Position numbers and translations under genes: made by a program
In this document: positions 44,239 to 58,000 of the stretch, one piece after another
Numbering within the stretch: the first letter of the stretch is position 1
How the letters are laid out: every line of letters begins with the position of its first letter
The notes under the pieces: generated by a model
What the model was told of the DNA's origin: nothing
What the model saw: the letters and a program-made list of their open reading frames with translations, nothing else
Databases searched by the model: none
NCBI GenBank assembly: GCA_037974665.1
Contig: CM075765.1
Location: 56,925,747-56,989,746, forward strand
DNA from: Ehretia macrophylla
Taxonomy: Eukaryota > Streptophyta > Magnoliopsida > Boraginales > Ehretiaceae
Length of the DNA: 64,000 nucleotides
Direction of reading: 5' to 3'

Positions 44239-47200
44239 TCCTCTCCCCCTTAAACTAATTGCGCCCACGCAATTCTTACATGTTTCGGCGAATAACTCTG
44301 GATACCGATCCCGCATCTGATCCTCTCTTTCCCATGTCGCATCCTCTACTCCGTGGTGAGCCCACAGAACTTTAACGATCGGTACGCTTTGAGTCCTCAG
44401 CTCCTGAACTTTCTGATCAACAATTCGAAGAGGTTTCTCGGTGTAGGTCAAAGTTTCACTGATCTCTAGCGGTTCCGGCTCAAGTATGTGAGAGGGATCT
44501 GGCTGATACTTCCGAAGCATGGAAACATGAAATACGTCATGAATTCTGCCCAGACTGGGAGGTAAAGCTAGACGGTAGGCCAAATCACCAACAGTTTCAG
44601 TTATCTCAAATGGTCCCACATATCGAGGACTGAGTTTACCTCCTTTACCATGCCGAATCAAACCCTTGCGAGGAGAAATTTTCAGAAATACTCGATCCCC
44701 TACAGTAAATTTCAGATCACGACGTCGTCTATCTGCATAACTCTTTTGCCGACTCTGTGCTGTAAGCATTCTTTTTCTGATAAGCTGCACCTGATCAATC
44801 ATCTTGTTCATTTCAGGTAAAAGAGTAGGGTCGATAGTCTTCATCTCACCCACATCATCCCAATAGAGAGGAGACCGACATTTACGCCCATACAGTGCCT
44901 CATAAGGTGCCATACCAATAGTAGCTTGATAACTATTGTTGTAGGCGAACTCTGCTAGTGGCAAATATTTCTCCCAACTTTTACCGAAGTCCAGAATACA
45001 AGCCCGCAACATATCCTCAAGGATCAAGATAGTTCTCTCGGATTGACCATCTGTCTGAGGATGATAAGCTGTACTGAAATTCAAATTCGTGCCCAAAGCT
45101 TTCTGAATCTTCTGCCAGAACTGAGATGTGAATCTGGGATCTCTATCCGACACGATACTCTTTGGAATTCCATGTAGTCGGACAACATTCTCAATATACA
45201 ACTCTACCAGTTTATCAAGAGAATCAGACTTCTTTTTAGCAATAAAATGAGAAGTCTTGGTCAGTCTATCCACAATAACCCAGACTGAGTCGTTACCCCT
45301 CGAAGACCTCGGTAAATCGGATACGAAGTCCATAGTAATATGATCCCATTTCCAAACAGGAATAGCCAAAGGCTGCAACAACCCTGCAGGTCTCTGATGT
45401 TCTGCTTTAACTTTCTGACAGGTAAGACATCGGGCAACATAGTCAGCAATTTCTCTCTTCATATTATTCCACCAGAAATTCTGCTTCAAATCTTTATACA
45501 TTTTCGTACTGCCTGGATGGATAGTATATCTGGAACTGTGTGCCTCAGCAAGAATATCCTTCTTCAGAGTTGGATCATTCGGAATACAGATTCTACCTTT
45601 GAATTTGAGAATACCATCGTCGTGCAGTTTGAAATCCGACTCTCCCCCTTTTGAATTCTCTAAGACTTTCAACAATTGAAGATCAGCCTGTTGAGCTTCT
45701 CGAATCCTGGATAACAACAGAGATTGAATCTGCAAACTTGCAAATTGAATACCAGAATTTGAAGTACTAGGCTTCCATAAGCACAATTCTTCCATGAATT
45801 CCCAATTCTTGATAATCAAGCTAGCAACAGTAGCCTTTCGGCTCAAAGCATCAGCAACAATATTGGCCTTACCTGGAAGATAGTTAATAGTGCAGTTATA
45901 GTCCTCAAGTAATTCCAGCCAACGCCTCTGCCTCATGTTCAACTCTTTCTGGGAAAACAGATATTTCAAGCTCTTATGGTCTGTAAAGATTTCAAATTTG
46001 TTGCCCCAGAGATAATGACGCCATTTCTTTAATGCTAGAATGATAGCTGCAAGCTCAAGATCATGAGTCGGATAGCTGAGTTCATAAGGCTTTAGTTTCC
46101 TGGAAGCATAAGCAATAACCCTGCCATTCTGCATCAATACACAACCCAGACCTTCCTTCGAAGCATCACTGTAGATCACCAGATTATCATAACCCTCAGG
46201 TAAAGCAAGAATAGGAGCTGTAGTCAATCTCTTCTTCAATTCCTGGAAGCTGGTCTCACATTTATCATTCCAGTCAAATACTGTTTTCTTCTGAGTAAGT
46301 TGAGTTAAAGGCCCTGCAATCTTAGAGAAATCCTTTACAAACCTCCGATAATACCCAGCTAAACCAAGGAAGCTACGAATTTCCGTGACAGTTTCAGGTC
46401 GTTTCCAAGATAACACAACTTCAATCTTCGCTGGATCAACAGAAATACCATCCTGCGAGATAATATGGCCAAGAAAAGCAACTTGCTTAAGCCAGAATTC
46501 ACACTTGCTAAACTTTGCAAATAACCGATGCTCCTGAAGAGTTTGCAACACAATTCTGAGATGTTGTTCATGTTCCGCCTCAGATTTAGAATAAACAAGG
46601 ATATCATCAATAAATATGACTACAAATTGATCCAGATAAGGACGGAATACCCTCTGCATTAAATCCATGAATGCGGCGGGAGCATTAGTAAGACCAAACG
46701 GCAAGACAACAAACTCATAATGGCCATATCGAGTTCTGAAGGCAGTTTTAGGAACATCATCTTTCTTAATCCTCAGCTGATAATAACCCTGCCTCAGATC
46801 AAATTTAGAGAATACCCTGGCGCCTTGCAACTGATCAAACAACTCTTCGATTAAAGGCAAAGGATATTTATTTTTGACGGTTACCTGATTAAGACCCCGG
46901 TAATCGATGCATAGGCGAAGAGATCCGTCTTTCTTTTTAACGAAGAGAACTGGCGCACCCCACGGTGAAGAACTCGGCTGAATGAATCCCTTCTCAAGCA
47001 AGCCCTGCAATTGAACTTTCAATTCCTGCAACTCAGGTGGGGCCATTCTGTACGGAGTCCTAGAGATAGGTGAAGTCCCCGGCAATAAATCAATCATGAA
47101 CTCTATCTCTCTATCAGGCGGTAACCCAGGTAATTCCTCAGGAAAGACCCCCGGAAACTCCCTCACGATAGGTACATCAGTCAATTTCAGTTGATCCCCA

Positions 47201-48933
47201 GGTTGATTAATCAAATAAGCAAGATAAGCCTCACAACCCTTGCTTAATAATTTAGATGCCCTAATAGAAGAAATAATAGGAGTTCCCGTAGATTTTCTAC
47301 TACCAACTATTTTAAGTACAGGCTGGTCAGGCATCTCTAGATACACAATCTTCTTTCTACAATCAAGCTGGGCATAATATTTACTTAACCAGTCCATCCC
47401 CAATATAATCTCAAAGTCATTGAAGGGTAAGATAATCAAATCAGCAGGAAAAACACGACCTTCAATAAATATACTACATGCTCTGCAAATAGACCTAGTA
47501 ACAAACTTCGGACCCATAGGAGTATAAACCACAATCTCATGCAACAGTTTATCATGTTTCAATTTAGCATTTTGTGCACAAGTAGGAGTGATAAAAGAAT
47601 GCGAAGCCCCGGAATCAATTAAAACCTTAACTGATTGATCATTAAGAAGAAAAATACCTTCTACCACAGCGGTAGTATCCGGAAGCTCCTCGGCATCCAA
47701 AGCAAACACACGGGCCTGGCCTCGTGGTGGTGGTGCTGCAGCTGGGGCCCTGGTCTGAGAGTTCTGAGCTGATGTCTGTCCCCTAGGGTTCTTAAATTTC
47801 TGACAGTCTTTAACCCTGTGCTGATCACTGCCGCAACCTGTACATTTGTTATGTTTCTTCCAACAAACATCCTCAGTGTGGCCCTGGCGCTGACAGAAGC
47901 TGCACTGCTGGTGACGTCTTGCAACAGTGCCTCCCGAAGGAGCTCTGTAAGTAGAGGTAGCTGAACTACCCTGCTGTGAACGGGAAACCGCTGGACGGAA
48001 CTGACTCTGAGTCTGGCTCTGAACTGGTCGTGCCTGAGTCTGAGTAGGCCCTGTGTAACTCTGAGTTTGTCTCGGCTGCGAACTCTGACCAACTGATACA
48101 GCCTGCCCCTGGTACCCTTGACTCTGAGACTGAAACCGTTTACTCGATTGACTGGTCTCGGCTAATACATCGGCTTTCCGTTTCTCATATCTCGAGGCAG
48201 CTCGGACTACTGCAGCATAGTTAGGAAAATCATTTGAAGACAAGTTCAGCATAATATCTCTCCTCAAACCCATAATGAACCTCTGAATCTTCATGTCTTC
48301 CGGCTGAATTAAAGCTGGTGCATAACGGGAAAGCCGGGTAAAAGTAGCCTCGTATTGATCTACCGTCATACTTCCCTGCCTCAAGTTTATGAACTCAGTC
48401 TGTCGCCTCTCGCGGGCAACTACCGATATATACTTGTCTCGAAATTCTCGGACAAAGTCGGCCCACGAATGATGACCTCCCTCAGCTACCCATTTCTCAC
48501 TGATGGTATTCCACCAATCTTCAGCATCACCCTCGAGAAGGAAAGTAGCATAAGTAATCTTCCTGTCATCATGGCACTCCAATATCGCTGCCACTCTCTC
48601 GAACTTTCTTAGCCACATTTCAGCTTTCATATCGTCCGGCTCCCCAAAGAAAGTATAGGCCCCATGATGTATAAACCGATCATACAGATTCCCTCCGGTA
48701 GGGCCACTACCTCCGGCTCTCGCAGCCTGATTACCTGCAACGACCCCTGGTTGACCCTGTTGTGTAACAAACTGGGCAATAGTGTTCATAGCTGTGGCCA
48801 TCGTGGCCAAGATCTGTGCAGTGCTCGGCTCTTGAACCTGCGGTGCATTTTCGGCTACCTCAGCTTCTTGCCCTTGTACCCCCTCGGGTTCTCCACCAAC
48901 ATTCGGATTATCAGCACGACGGCGAGGCCCCAT
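44161..48933 (-). CDS. Element A Gag-Pol polyprotein (1590 aa), chromodomain type
   Basis: One uninterrupted frame from [10 protein letters not shown]. In order: Gag capsid (about residues 85-260), two CCHC knuckles (C344-C357 and C364-C377), aspartic protease with D440-S-G, reverse transcriptase (about 620-800) with the catalytic FIDD at 774-777, RNase H with D923, E960, D985 and D1028, integrase zinc finger H1132/H1139/C1169/C1172, integrase core D1202, D1263 and E1299 (35 residues between the last two), a GPY/F-like segment near 1439-1444, and a C-terminal chromodomain (about 1497-1549, with [16 protein letters not shown]). All catalytic residues are intact. The chromodomain, long LTRs and tRNA-iMet PBS place it in the Tekay/Del lineage. 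No stop separates chromodomain and LTR: the frame crosses the polypurine tract and its last 26 codons lie in the LTR. Confidence 0.97.
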   Translation of the reverse strand: MGPRRRADNPNVGGEPEGVQGQEAEVAENAPQVQEPSTAQILATMATAMNTIAQFVTQQGQPGVVAGNQAARAGGSGPTGGNLYDRFIHHGAYTFFGEPDDMKAEMWLRKFERVAAILECHDDRKITYATFLLEGDAEDWWNTISEKWVAEGGHHSWADFVREFRDKYISVVARERRQTEFINLRQGSMTVDQYEATFTRLSRYAPALIQPEDMKIQRFIMGLRRDIMLNLSSNDFPNYAAVVRAASRYEKRKADVLAETSQSSKRFQSQSQGYQGQAVSVGQSSQPRQTQSYTGPTQTQARPVQSQTQSQFRPAVSRSQQGSSATSTYRAPSGGTVARRHQQCSFCQRQGHTEDVCWKKHNKCTGCGSDQHRVKDCQKFKNPRGQTSAQNSQTRAPAAAPPPRGQARVFALDAEELPDTTAVVEGIFLLNDQSVKVLIDSGASHSFITPTCAQNAKLKHDKLLHEIVVYTPMGPKFVTRSICRACSIFIEGRVFPADLIILPFNDFEIILGMDWLSKYYAQLDCRKKIVYLEMPDQPVLKIVGSRKSTGTPIISSIRASKLLSKGCEAYLAYLINQPGDQLKLTDVPIVREFPGVFPEELPGLPPDREIEFMIDLLPGTSPISRTPYRMAPPELQELKVQLQGLLEKGFIQPSSSPWGAPVLFVKKKDGSLRLCIDYRGLNQVTVKNKYPLPLIEELFDQLQGARVFSKFDLRQGYYQLRIKKDDVPKTAFRTRYGHYEFVVLPFGLTNAPAAFMDLMQRVFRPYLDQFVVIFIDDILVYSKSEAEHEQHLRIVLQTLQEHRLFAKFSKCEFWLKQVAFLGHIISQDGISVDPAKIEVVLSWKRPETVTEIRSFLGLAGYYRRFVKDFSKIAGPLTQLTQKKTVFDWNDKCETSFQELKKRLTTAPILALPEGYDNLVIYSDASKEGLGCVLMQNGRVIAYASRKLKPYELSYPTHDLELAAIILALKKWRHYLWGNKFEIFTDHKSLKYLFSQKELNMRQRRWLELLEDYNCTINYLPGKANIVADALSRKATVASLIIKNWEFMEELCLWKPSTSNSGIQFASLQIQSLLLSRIREAQQADLQLLKVLENSKGGESDFKLHDDGILKFKGRICIPNDPTLKKDILAEAHSSRYTIHPGSTKMYKDLKQNFWWNNMKREIADYVARCLTCQKVKAEHQRPAGLLQPLAIPVWKWDHITMDFVSDLPRSSRGNDSVWVIVDRLTKTSHFIAKKKSDSLDKLVELYIENVVRLHGIPKSIVSDRDPRFTSQFWQKIQKALGTNLNFSTAYHPQTDGQSERTILILEDMLRACILDFGKSWEKYLPLAEFAYNNSYQATIGMAPYEALYGRKCRSPLYWDDVGEMKTIDPTLLPEMNKMIDQVQLIRKRMLTAQSRQKSYADRRRRDLKFTVGDRVFLKISPRKGLIRHGKGGKLSPRYVGPFEITETVGDLAYRLALPPSLGRIHDVFHVSMLRKYQPDPSHILEPEPLEISETLTYTEKPLRIVDQKVQELRTQSVPIVKVLWAHHGVEDATWEREDQMRDRYPELFAETCKNCVGAISLRGRGCDARDFAMHLITVASLVCAFTSMPY
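44239..44251 (-). other. Element A polypurine tract
   Basis: The - strand reads AAGGGGGAGAGGA directly before the LTR. Because the polyprotein frame is open through it, the tract is also translated. Confidence 0.88.
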
Positions 48934-49265
48934 CGCAAATAGCTAGAATGCAAAGTGTTATGACAGGTATATATGTATATATGCAATTTATAAGTAAACA
49001 CATAAAGAAAAGTCCAATTAGATTCACATAAAGTCAAGTACATAGGAATTCAAATAAATATTCCACATTCTTGAAGTAAACATAAATCACTAGATCATAC
49101 TTGACATTCTAGACTCTTGATATTCTATTTCCATGCTAGCATGTTCATTCCTTATTCAAATTTCACTTAGGTCAATCAAAATCAAAGACTCATGTATTCA
49201 CAAAGTCACATAACAAGTCTCTACCCACAGACCGAGAAATTTAACCCGGCTTCATGCAATCTATA
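48934..49265 (-). other. Element A 5' leader
   Basis: Untranslated leader between the PBS and the gag ATG, about 330 bases, AT-rich. No open frame of note or packaging motif that I can identify. Confidence 0.7.
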
Positions 49266-49277
49266 GCTCTGATACCA
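49266..49277 (-). other. Element A primer-binding site
   Basis: The - strand reads TGGTATCAGAGC, complementary to the tRNA-iMet 3' end, six bases from the LTR end at 49284. Confidence 0.93.
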
Positions 49278-49283
49278 CTTAAA

Positions 49284-51770
49284 TGTCACGCCCCGACCCA
49301 ACCCCCAAGCTAAAGGTTAAGTCCGGACCCGACACACGGACAGAGTCTCCTCTGTACCGTGGACATTCTAAAAACCTGTAAACACTTATACAAGGTCTCT
49401 ACAACACATACAAGCTTAATTTAATTAAACAATAAAGCTATAAGGCCATCCGAGCCTTATAGTACACAATATCTCCAAAACACACAAGCATGCAAGAACT
49501 GGTTATCAGCATAGACTTATAATCATTACATTCTAGGAAATCAATATAACAACTTAAAGAGTAGAGCATTCTACATTAACCATCCACTCACAAGCATGCA
49601 AGGAAATAAGGCAAGAATAAAAGTTATTACAGATCATAGACTTTCAAAGTTACAACCCAGCCATCTAATCTTCGACTTATACAACAAGCATGTACAAAGC
49701 CCTTGGGCTACAAAATAGTACATAAAGTAATCAGAGGAGTCTTCCACAAAGCATCAAAAACATTAACCACCTTAAGTTATCAGACACAGCAACTAAGGTA
49801 AGGGCTCGGTCTGAACTTCTTCTTCCTCAACTAAATCAACAAGCTGGGGATCACCCTCAGCGTCTCCTGAAACAGATATCGAGGTATGAGCAACCACTGT
49901 TGCCCAGTGAGGGATATAGTCCCGGGGCGTGCAATGCAACAGATAACACAATTACACAACAATAACACTTTAACAATTTAAGAATCAATGAAAACTTAAA
50001 TAACCACACAATTAAAAGGATACATTTCAACAATCCCCTATACACCAATCTTCACTGGTCTTCAATCACGATCCACGAACCACGAGCACGATCACGATAA
50101 GCCGGCATAACCCCAATCACTCCAGTGGGTGTACTCCGGATGTACCCCGAATCCTACGACCCAACATCCCCTGGCAATCTCCGGACCAGGCGAATGAGGG
50201 AATAGGGTACGGAGTTTGAATATCCACCGGCAAGCCCTCTGCCGCCCAGCCGATATTCAACACATCCGCCCCGACACTATGGTTGCGCAACCAACTATGC
50301 AATGCACTCAACGATGGCAAGTTAACAACAATAATATAAGCATTAACACATATGAGGATCAACAAAGTAGGTTGACCTCGATACAATTAGGATAGAAGCA
50401 AGGATAGAAGCTAATAAGCAGTTTACAAATGAACTTATACCATATAAGCATAGAATCACACCAAAAGCTCCAAACCAACTTAATATCACATATAAACACT
50501 CATGAAGTCATGCCGTGGGTTTAGGAATGTGAGAAAAACAGAATTGTACTGAAACCCCTTTGTTTTACATACTATTTCTCTTCCAAACCCAAGTTAATGA
50601 TTTCATTTTCAAAAGAAACTCTCCCAACCTTCTAACTAACCCCCAAGGTACCCTTTCAACCCTCGAACTCAATCAAATGCCCGCGTTTACCCCGAAAGCC
50701 CCAATTTCCCTCTTTTGGCTATAAACCACACCTACATTGTCCGGGCTTCAAACAAGGGATATCAAGGTATCTATAGCACCTAGGTAGCCTAAGGATACTA
50801 GAATTGAAGCCCGAATCCACCCGGATTCGCATTAACACCAAAAGCCCCAACTTAAAGTCGGCTATTTTCCATTTTTAGGCAATTTTAAGGCAATGCAAGT
50901 ACACGGGGTTATTTAACTATCTTCACTAGCACCTAAGGCATCAATTAGAAGCATTAATTCAAGCCAATTCGAACAATTACACAAAACCCTAAAAAAAAAC
51001 GTCACTATTCACCCTAAGAATCAAACTATCGATTTCTACCGTTTAATTCATGAAACAATAGCATAAAAGTGGTCTCTACTATGTGTACACAACATATATA
51101 AGCTTATTTGAGCCTTGCAATAGCATTAAACATCATTTCTAACAAATCAAGAAAATAGCAATTATTTTAAAATGCGAAAATAAGCCATGAAATCCCTCAC
51201 CACTACGCGTAGGAGCACCTAGGAACCTTGCAAACACCCTACACTAGTTGCTCGAGGCTTGGCTTGGCTTGAATTGATGATTTGATGAGCAAAAATCTCC
51301 TCCAAATGCACAAGGAAGGCTGTCGGGTATGGCACTGTTCATAAGCTGAATTTTTTTGTTTTTGTGTGATATGTGAGCTAAGTGTGATATGTTTTGGTTT
51401 TATAAAAGGTGGGGTCTAGTTGGACATTTAAATGGCTTCTAAAATGTGCGTTGAAAGCTTAGAAACGAGCCTAAGGTGGTGAAATATATGCTAGCTAATT
51501 AATTACCTAAGTTAGTTACGTAACACTATTCACTCAACTACTAAAGTCATTTTCTAAACGAGCCTTCCTAACGCCTTAAGCTCAAAAGCACATTTTTCCC
51601 ACTACTTTTACAATTAATATGATTTAATAAAAATGCTAATTAACTAATAGAAAGCATTTTAAAAACGGAGTGAATAGTAGTCACAAAGTCAATTAATAAG
51701 GCATAGAAGTAAATGCACAAACAAGGGATGCAACAGTAATTAAATGCATGGCAAAATCTCGGGCGTCACA
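49284..51770 (-). mobile_element. Element A 5' LTR
   Basis: 2487 bp and nearly identical to 41754-44238. It ends at the target duplication GTGGT (51771-51775), after which host gag resumes. Confidence 0.96.
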
Positions 51771-52640
51771 GTGGTGGCGTACAGTGAAATCCGGTTGGGA
51801 GGCACAAGGTACTCCTTATGTTTGGGATACCTTTCTTAGGGCGTTCCGGGCTAAGTACATCTCGAGGATTGTGCGAGAACGAAGAGAGGCAGAATTCCTG
51901 TCTTTTGTTCAGGGTGATGCTATAGTGGCCCAGTACGAGGCCAATTTTACCAGGCTGTCCTGGTATGCACTGGAATTTGTAGTAGATCAGAAGCGTAAGA
52001 CTCGGAGGTTTGTTTTGGGAGTGAGGCCAGAGATTCAGGATGCAATGGCCCTGATTTAGTATGATGTGTTTTCAAAGGCCTTTGTTGCGGCTTCTAGGTT
52101 GAAGAAGAGGAAAGGGGAGCATATTGGTCATAGTCAGCCTAGTAAGAGGCCATTTCAGCCACAGGGTTAGCAAGGTATGTATAGGCCTCCAGTGCAGCAG
52201 GTTTTGTGTAGGCCACCAGTATAGTAGAGCTCTTTTAGACCTCAGGGTCAGCAAGGGTCCTACCAGGCTCAGCCACAGTACAGGCTGGCCTAGTCTCAGG
52301 GTCAATATAGGCCTAGCATTGTGAGACCTCAGCAACAGGCTGGTACAGCTACTTTTTCAGCTTCTGGGTCTTCTAGGGGCAGTGTTAGTGCTTCGTCACC
52401 GCAGTGTACTTACTGTAAACGTCAGGGCAATTTGAAGGCCGACTGTAGGGTGAAAGCAGGAACATGTTTAGGTTGCGGCAACAACCAACACAGGGCAACG
52501 GATTGTCCTATATTTCAGAGGTCTGAGGGTCAGCCAATGACCCAAGGTTATCAAGGTCGACCAACCGGTGGTGCACCTTAGCAGCAGCGGGTTCAGGCTT
52601 GGGCCTACGCAGTAGATTTGGAGGAAGCACCTGAGCAGTT
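51771..52640 (+). pseudogene. Host element gag, second part
   Basis: Continues the capsid frame as WRTVKSGWEAQG, VWDTFLRAFRAKYISR and VRERREAEFL. Stops follow at 52057-52059 and several sites in the Q/P-rich region. Of the two zinc knuckles, the first reads CTYCKRQGNLKADC with Asn in place of the zinc-binding His, and the second, CLGCGNNQHRATDC, is intact. A frameshift lies near 52632 (compare 26930-26960), between gag and protease. Confidence 0.85.
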
Positions 52641-52783
52641 GTAGAAGGTAACTTCCTTATACATTATCAACTTGTTAAAGTGTTGATTGATTCTGGTGCT
52701 ACGCATTCTTTCATTACACATACTTGTGTGCAACGTGTTAACATGCAACCTAAAAGATTTCCTTATGTGGTTGAGATTAGTAC
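52641..52783 (+). pseudogene. Host element protease, first part (cut by element B)
   Basis: Contains [13 protein letters not shown] near 52677-52715, the aspartic protease active site, intact. The frame reaches VVEIST at the insertion point of element B and resumes at 62280 as SLTDKYVIG, matching the protease sequence of related elements ([11 protein letters not shown] in element B). Confidence 0.85.
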
Positions 52784-55060
52784 TGTCACGCCCCGACCCG
52801 ACCACGTAAAAGGCCAAGCCCGGACCCGACACACGGACGGAGTCTCCTCTGTACCGCGGACGATCCGAAAGCCCTAAAATCAATATAACACTTGCGAAAG
52901 CCATATAATAATCAAAACAAGCCACTTTCTTCAAAACATACATTTCTTATTATCCAACTTTCCAAGCCAAAAATTATATGCATACTACACAAGTATTTAT
53001 GCCACTAGTCAATTCCAATAGCATGCATTTTCTTACTAGTCACAAGATTGTAAGTTACAACTTTACATTCTTTCAACTTATACAACATAAGACCATAGAG
53101 GCCTCAAACTAGAAAATATATACAAGGCTATAAGCCTCAAAATTAAGCGACTTCCACGCAATATACATAACAAGCAAGGTTCGCACAAAAACTGGTAACC
53201 AACCACCAGCAAAGCAGAGAAGTGCTATCACGGAAACACCTCCACCTGCTCCTCCTCCTCTATTACCTCGAGAGGGTCTGCTTCAACTACTCCTGTAAAA
53301 ACATAGTATAGAGAGGAATGAGCAAAAACCATTGCTCAGCGAGGGCAATTGGTCTCAAGGACGGAGATGAGAGGGGGATGCAATGCAATTAGCCAAGCAA
53401 TGCATACAATTAACATTTAAAGATACAAACAAGTCAATATCATAACAAGGCAAGCATTAAAGACTATAACATTCACTCAAAGGATACGGTACTCTTTTCA
53501 CGAGCAACTTTCATTCAAGAATTCGATGACGACGCGCCAGCCCAAACCACCTTATAACACCAGTTTGGAATACCCCGGAAGTATCCATCAACCTACGACC
53601 CAAATCTCCCTGGGAGGCAACCCAAGCGAGAAAGGGAATAGCAGCGGAGCTAGAGCAACCAACACTGGCAACCCGAGGCTACCCAGAGAGGCCCATCACT
53701 CACGCGCGAGACACTATGCAATGCAAGACTCGATACAAGGCGATAAACAAGCGATAAAGCCACACGTGAGAGAATAACAAAGTAGGTTACTCTCGCACGC
53801 AATAGCAGCAATTGATAAGCAATTCAATCCAAAACAACTCAAACAAGTATTTCAAGTAATTCTAAGCATTCTATAGGCATAAAGACAAGAAAACACACAA
53901 AAACACAAATCAGCCCCAACTATCAAAACGCTACCATTTCCAAACGAGCCACGAGTTCTGGAAACCGACTTCGCCAACCCTCCTAGGTCACCATAAGGCA
54001 CGTCTAAAGACCCCGAAACCTTACTTTACCCTAGAACTCGCGCAAAGCCCCGATTTTCCCCTTTCTCGTTTGAACTACAACTATAACAACCAAACACCCA
54101 ACCAACGCCATAATCGCACCAAAAGTGCTTCCATAGCTACCCGAAGCAATGCCAACACGCAAAATGAGAAAATTCTAAAGTCGACCTAAACGACCCCGAC
54201 TTTCCCAAAGGCATAATTCTCGTTTTTTCCACTATGCAACCCAAACAAACCACACATTTTAGCATTCTAGCATACCTAGCACAATTCTACATCAACAGAA
54301 AGCATAACAACGCAACTTCAACGTTTCAACTTGTTACTATTCACAAAATACTATTCAATTAACAATGTAATTTGCAATCACAACATTTAACCGCAGAAAA
54401 TGTTACAAAGCTATAAATACATGTTCTACAAATGCCAAGGAACATTCTAGAAGCATCAAATCGCTTTAAATAACGATCTACGGATAAATCTCAAAATTGA
54501 CAAAGTTAACATACATAACGTTTAAATGCGCAAATAACATGCTTCCCTCACCTCAGGTACTCCTAGTCACTAGGAAAACAACGCTAGTTGCCTCGAAAAT
54601 CACCCCGCACATGCTCTCGCGAAGATTGATCGATTGAAAGTTGAAAGGTTTTTTTTTTTCCTCTTGGAAACTCACGGCCAGAGCTGCTGTTTTGCTGCTG
54701 TTTTTTTTTTATTTTGCATAGTTAATTGCTTATTTAAGAGTTAAATGGTCAAAGGTCAAAGGTCCAAGGTCAAACTACTTAAGACTTGGTCAAAGGGCCC
54801 TATTTTGTGCGTTTTAAAGCCATTTTAGCTAAGGAAAGATCAATTAAAGCTAGCAACATTTAAAATATAAAATTTAAGTCATCTAAATACTAGTTTCACT
54901 ATTTGCTGAGGACTAGAAATCGTTATCTAGCTATCGCTTCTTAAATGCAATGCACGTTGCTATGGCGAGAAAGTAACAATTATTTCACAAATAATTTAAG
55001 GAAATATAATTTTCAAAATAATAAACAAAGAATTTTCACATTCCGGGCTCGGGTATTACA
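52784..55060 (-). mobile_element. Element B 3' LTR
   Basis: TG...CA ended; reads TGTAATACCCGAGCCC... on the - strand and ends ...GGGGCGTGACA. No gene inside; the frame at 53526-53777 is a chance frame that recurs in the other LTR. Confidence 0.94.
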
Positions 55061-55075
55061 CCCTCTCCCCCTTAA
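55061..55075 (-). other. Element B polypurine tract
   Basis: The - strand reads AAGGGGGAGAGGG next to the LTR. Unlike element A, the polyprotein stops (55072-55074) just before it. Confidence 0.85.
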
Positions 55076-58000
55076 AACAATTGCGCCCACGCAATTCTTA
55101 CTTGGTCAACAAACAACTCCGGATACTGATCCCGAACTTGGTCCTCTCTTTCCCAAGTCGCTTCCTCAAACCCATGATGATTCCACAGAACCTTTACTAA
55201 CGGAATACTCTTTCTGCGAAGCTCCTGAACTTTTCGATCCACAATTCGAATCGGTTTCTCTTCATAAGACAACTTCTCTTCAATCTGCAAAGGCTCTGGT
55301 TCAAGTACATGTGAAGGGTCTGGATGATACTTCTTCAACATAGACACATGGAACACATCGTGCAGTCTCGACAAGCTCGGAGGCAAAGCTAACCGATAAG
55401 CCAAAGGACCTACCTTTTTAGTGATCTCATACGGACCCACGTACCTGGGACTAAGCTTCCCGCTCTTACCATGCTGAATCAATCCTTTCCGTGGAGAAAT
55501 CTTAAGAAACACCCAATCTCCCAAATCAAACTCAAGATCCCGACGGTGCTTATCCGCATAACTCTTCTGACGACTCTGAGCTGTAAGCATACGCTGGCAA
55601 ATAAGGTGAACATTATCCACCATCTTAATCATCTCAGGTAACACAGTCGAATCAACTGTTCTTATCTCTCCAACCTCTTCCCAATATAATGGGGATTTGC
55701 ATTTTCGACCATACAACGCTTCGTAGGGAGCCATACCTATAGTAGATTGATAACTATTATTGTAGGCGAACTCCGCTAAAGGCAAAAACTTCACCCAGTT
55801 CTTCCCGAAGTCTAGCACACATGCCCAAAGCATGTCTTCCAAGATCCTGATTGTTCTCTCATACTGGCCATCAGTTTGCGGATGATATGCAGTACTGAAG
55901 CTCAACTTAGTTCCCATGGCCTCTTGCAACTTCTGCCAAAAACGAGATCTGAATCTAGGATCTCTATCTGACACTATACTATGTGGCACACCATGCAATC
56001 TCACAATATTAGCAACATAAAGCTCAGCTAGCTTATCAAGGCTATCCTGTTTGTTCACGGGAATAAAATGTGTAACTTTAGTCAAACGGTCCACAACAAC
56101 CCAAACAGAATCACATCCTCTCGGAGATCTAGGAAGATCGGTCACAAGGTCCATTGTAATATGTACCCACTTCCATTGCAGAATCGACAACGGCTGTAGA
56201 AGTCCGGCTGGCCTCTGTTGCTCAACTTTAACCCTCTGACAAGTCAAACATCTAGATACATACCTAGCAATCTCCCTCTTCATATTCTTCCACCAGAAGT
56301 GTTGCTTCAAATCTCTATACATCTTTGTACTGCCCAGGTGAATCGTGTACCTCGAATTATGTGCCTCGGACAGGATCTCATTCTTCAAAGTCGGATCATC
56401 AGGAACACATACTCTATCCCTGAATCTGAAAATGCCATCTGCATGTAATTTAAACTCCGACTCTCCCCCTTTTGATTTTTCTTGGATCTTCAAGATGTGA
56501 GGATCAGTCTTCTGAGCCTCTCTGATCTGTGCTAGCAACCCTGACTGAATCTGTAAACTAGCAAATCGAATCCCTACCTCAGTAGCTTCTGGCTTCCATG
56601 AACAAATTTCTTCCAAAGTCTCCCAGTCCTTGATAATCAAGCTTGCAACAATAGCCTTTCGGCTCAAAGCATCAGCAACAACATTTGCCTTACCTGGCAC
56701 ATAGTTAATAGAACAGTTATAACCACCCAATAGCTCTAGCCATCTCCGCTGCCTCATATTTAGATCCTTCTGTGAAAACAAATACTTGAGACTCTTGTGG
56801 TCAGTAAATATTTCAAATCTGCAACCCCACAAGTAGTGACGCCACTTCTTCAAAGCAAACACAATTGCAACTAACTCAAGATCATGTGTAGGGTAATTGA
56901 CTTCATAAGGTTTCAATTTCCTGGAAGCATAGTCAATCACCTTACCATTCTGCATTAAAACACAGCCTAAACCTTCTTTAGATGCATCACTGTAGACAAC
57001 AAAGTTCTCTGTTCCCTCAGGTAAAGCTAGTATAGGAGTTGTAGTTAGTCTCTTCTTCAATTCTTGGAAACTAGATTCACACTTGGCATCCCAATTGTAA
57101 GCAACTTTCTTCCGAGTCAACTGGCTCAAAGGTCCAGAAATTTTGGAGAAGTCTTTAACAAATCTTCGGTAGTAACCTGCCAATCCAAGAAAACTCCGAA
57201 TCTCTGACACCGTCTCAGGTCTCTTCCAAGATGAAACAACTTCAATCTTAGCTGGGTCCACTGAAATTCCTCGATCTGAAATGATATGGCCTAGAAAAGA
57301 TATCTGATTCAACCAGAACTCACACTTGCTGAATTTAGCAAAAAGCTTGTTTTCCTGCAAAGTTTGAAGCACAATCCTCAAGTGTTGCTCATGTTCAGCC
57401 TCGTTCTTCGAATACACTAAAATGTCGTCAATAAAGATCACGACAAACTGATCAAGGTAAGGCCGAAAGACCCTCTGCATCAAGTCCATGAATGCGGCTG
57501 GTGCATTCGTCAATCCAAACGGCAACACAACAAACTCATAGTGGCCATATCTAGTCCTGAAAGCCGTCTTCGGTATATCGTCACTCCGAATCCTAAGTTG
57601 ATAGTAACCCTGCCTCAAGTCAAATTTGGAGTAAACACTCGCACCCTGCAACTGGTCAAACAATTCTTCAATCAACGGCAAGGGGTATTTGTTCTTAATC
57701 GTGACTTGATTAAGTCCCCTATAATCAATGCATAACCGTAGCGTGCCGTCTTTCTTTCTCACAAACAACACAGGCGCACCCCACGGCGAAGAACTAGGTT
57801 GTATAAACCCTTTCTCAAGCAAGTTCTGTAGCTGAATTTTTAACTCCTGAAGTTCAGCCGATGCCATTCTATAAGGACTCCTAGAAATTGGCGCAGTGCC
57901 TGGCACAAGATCAATCACGAACTCAATCTCCCTATCCGGTGGTAAACCCGGTAATTCCTCGGGAAATACACCAGGGAAGTCTCTAACAATCGGAACCTCA

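Larger units (their letters stand above)
41754..51770 (-). mobile_element. Element A: complete, recent Tekay-like Ty3/gypsy chromovirus (10.0 kb)
   Basis: All parts are present: LTRs 41754-44238 and 49284-51770, target duplication GTGGT at 41749-41753 and 51771-51775, PBS 49266-49277, polypurine tract 44239-44251, and a single open gag-pol frame. The LTRs differ by only three substitutions and one 2-bp length change that I can find by eye over about 2.49 kb, so insertion is recent. LTR ends have an extended inverted repeat (TGTGACGCC...GGCGTGACA on the - strand). By structure it is a candidate autonomous element. Confidence 0.97.

Noticed and set aside
47661-48092. 143-codon - strand frame overlapping the element A polyprotein
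   Set aside because: Out-of-frame shadow of the Q/R-rich nucleocapsid region.
54945-55343. 132-codon + strand frame across the LTR/pol border of element B
   Set aside because: Antisense shadow of the chromodomain region; no features of its own.
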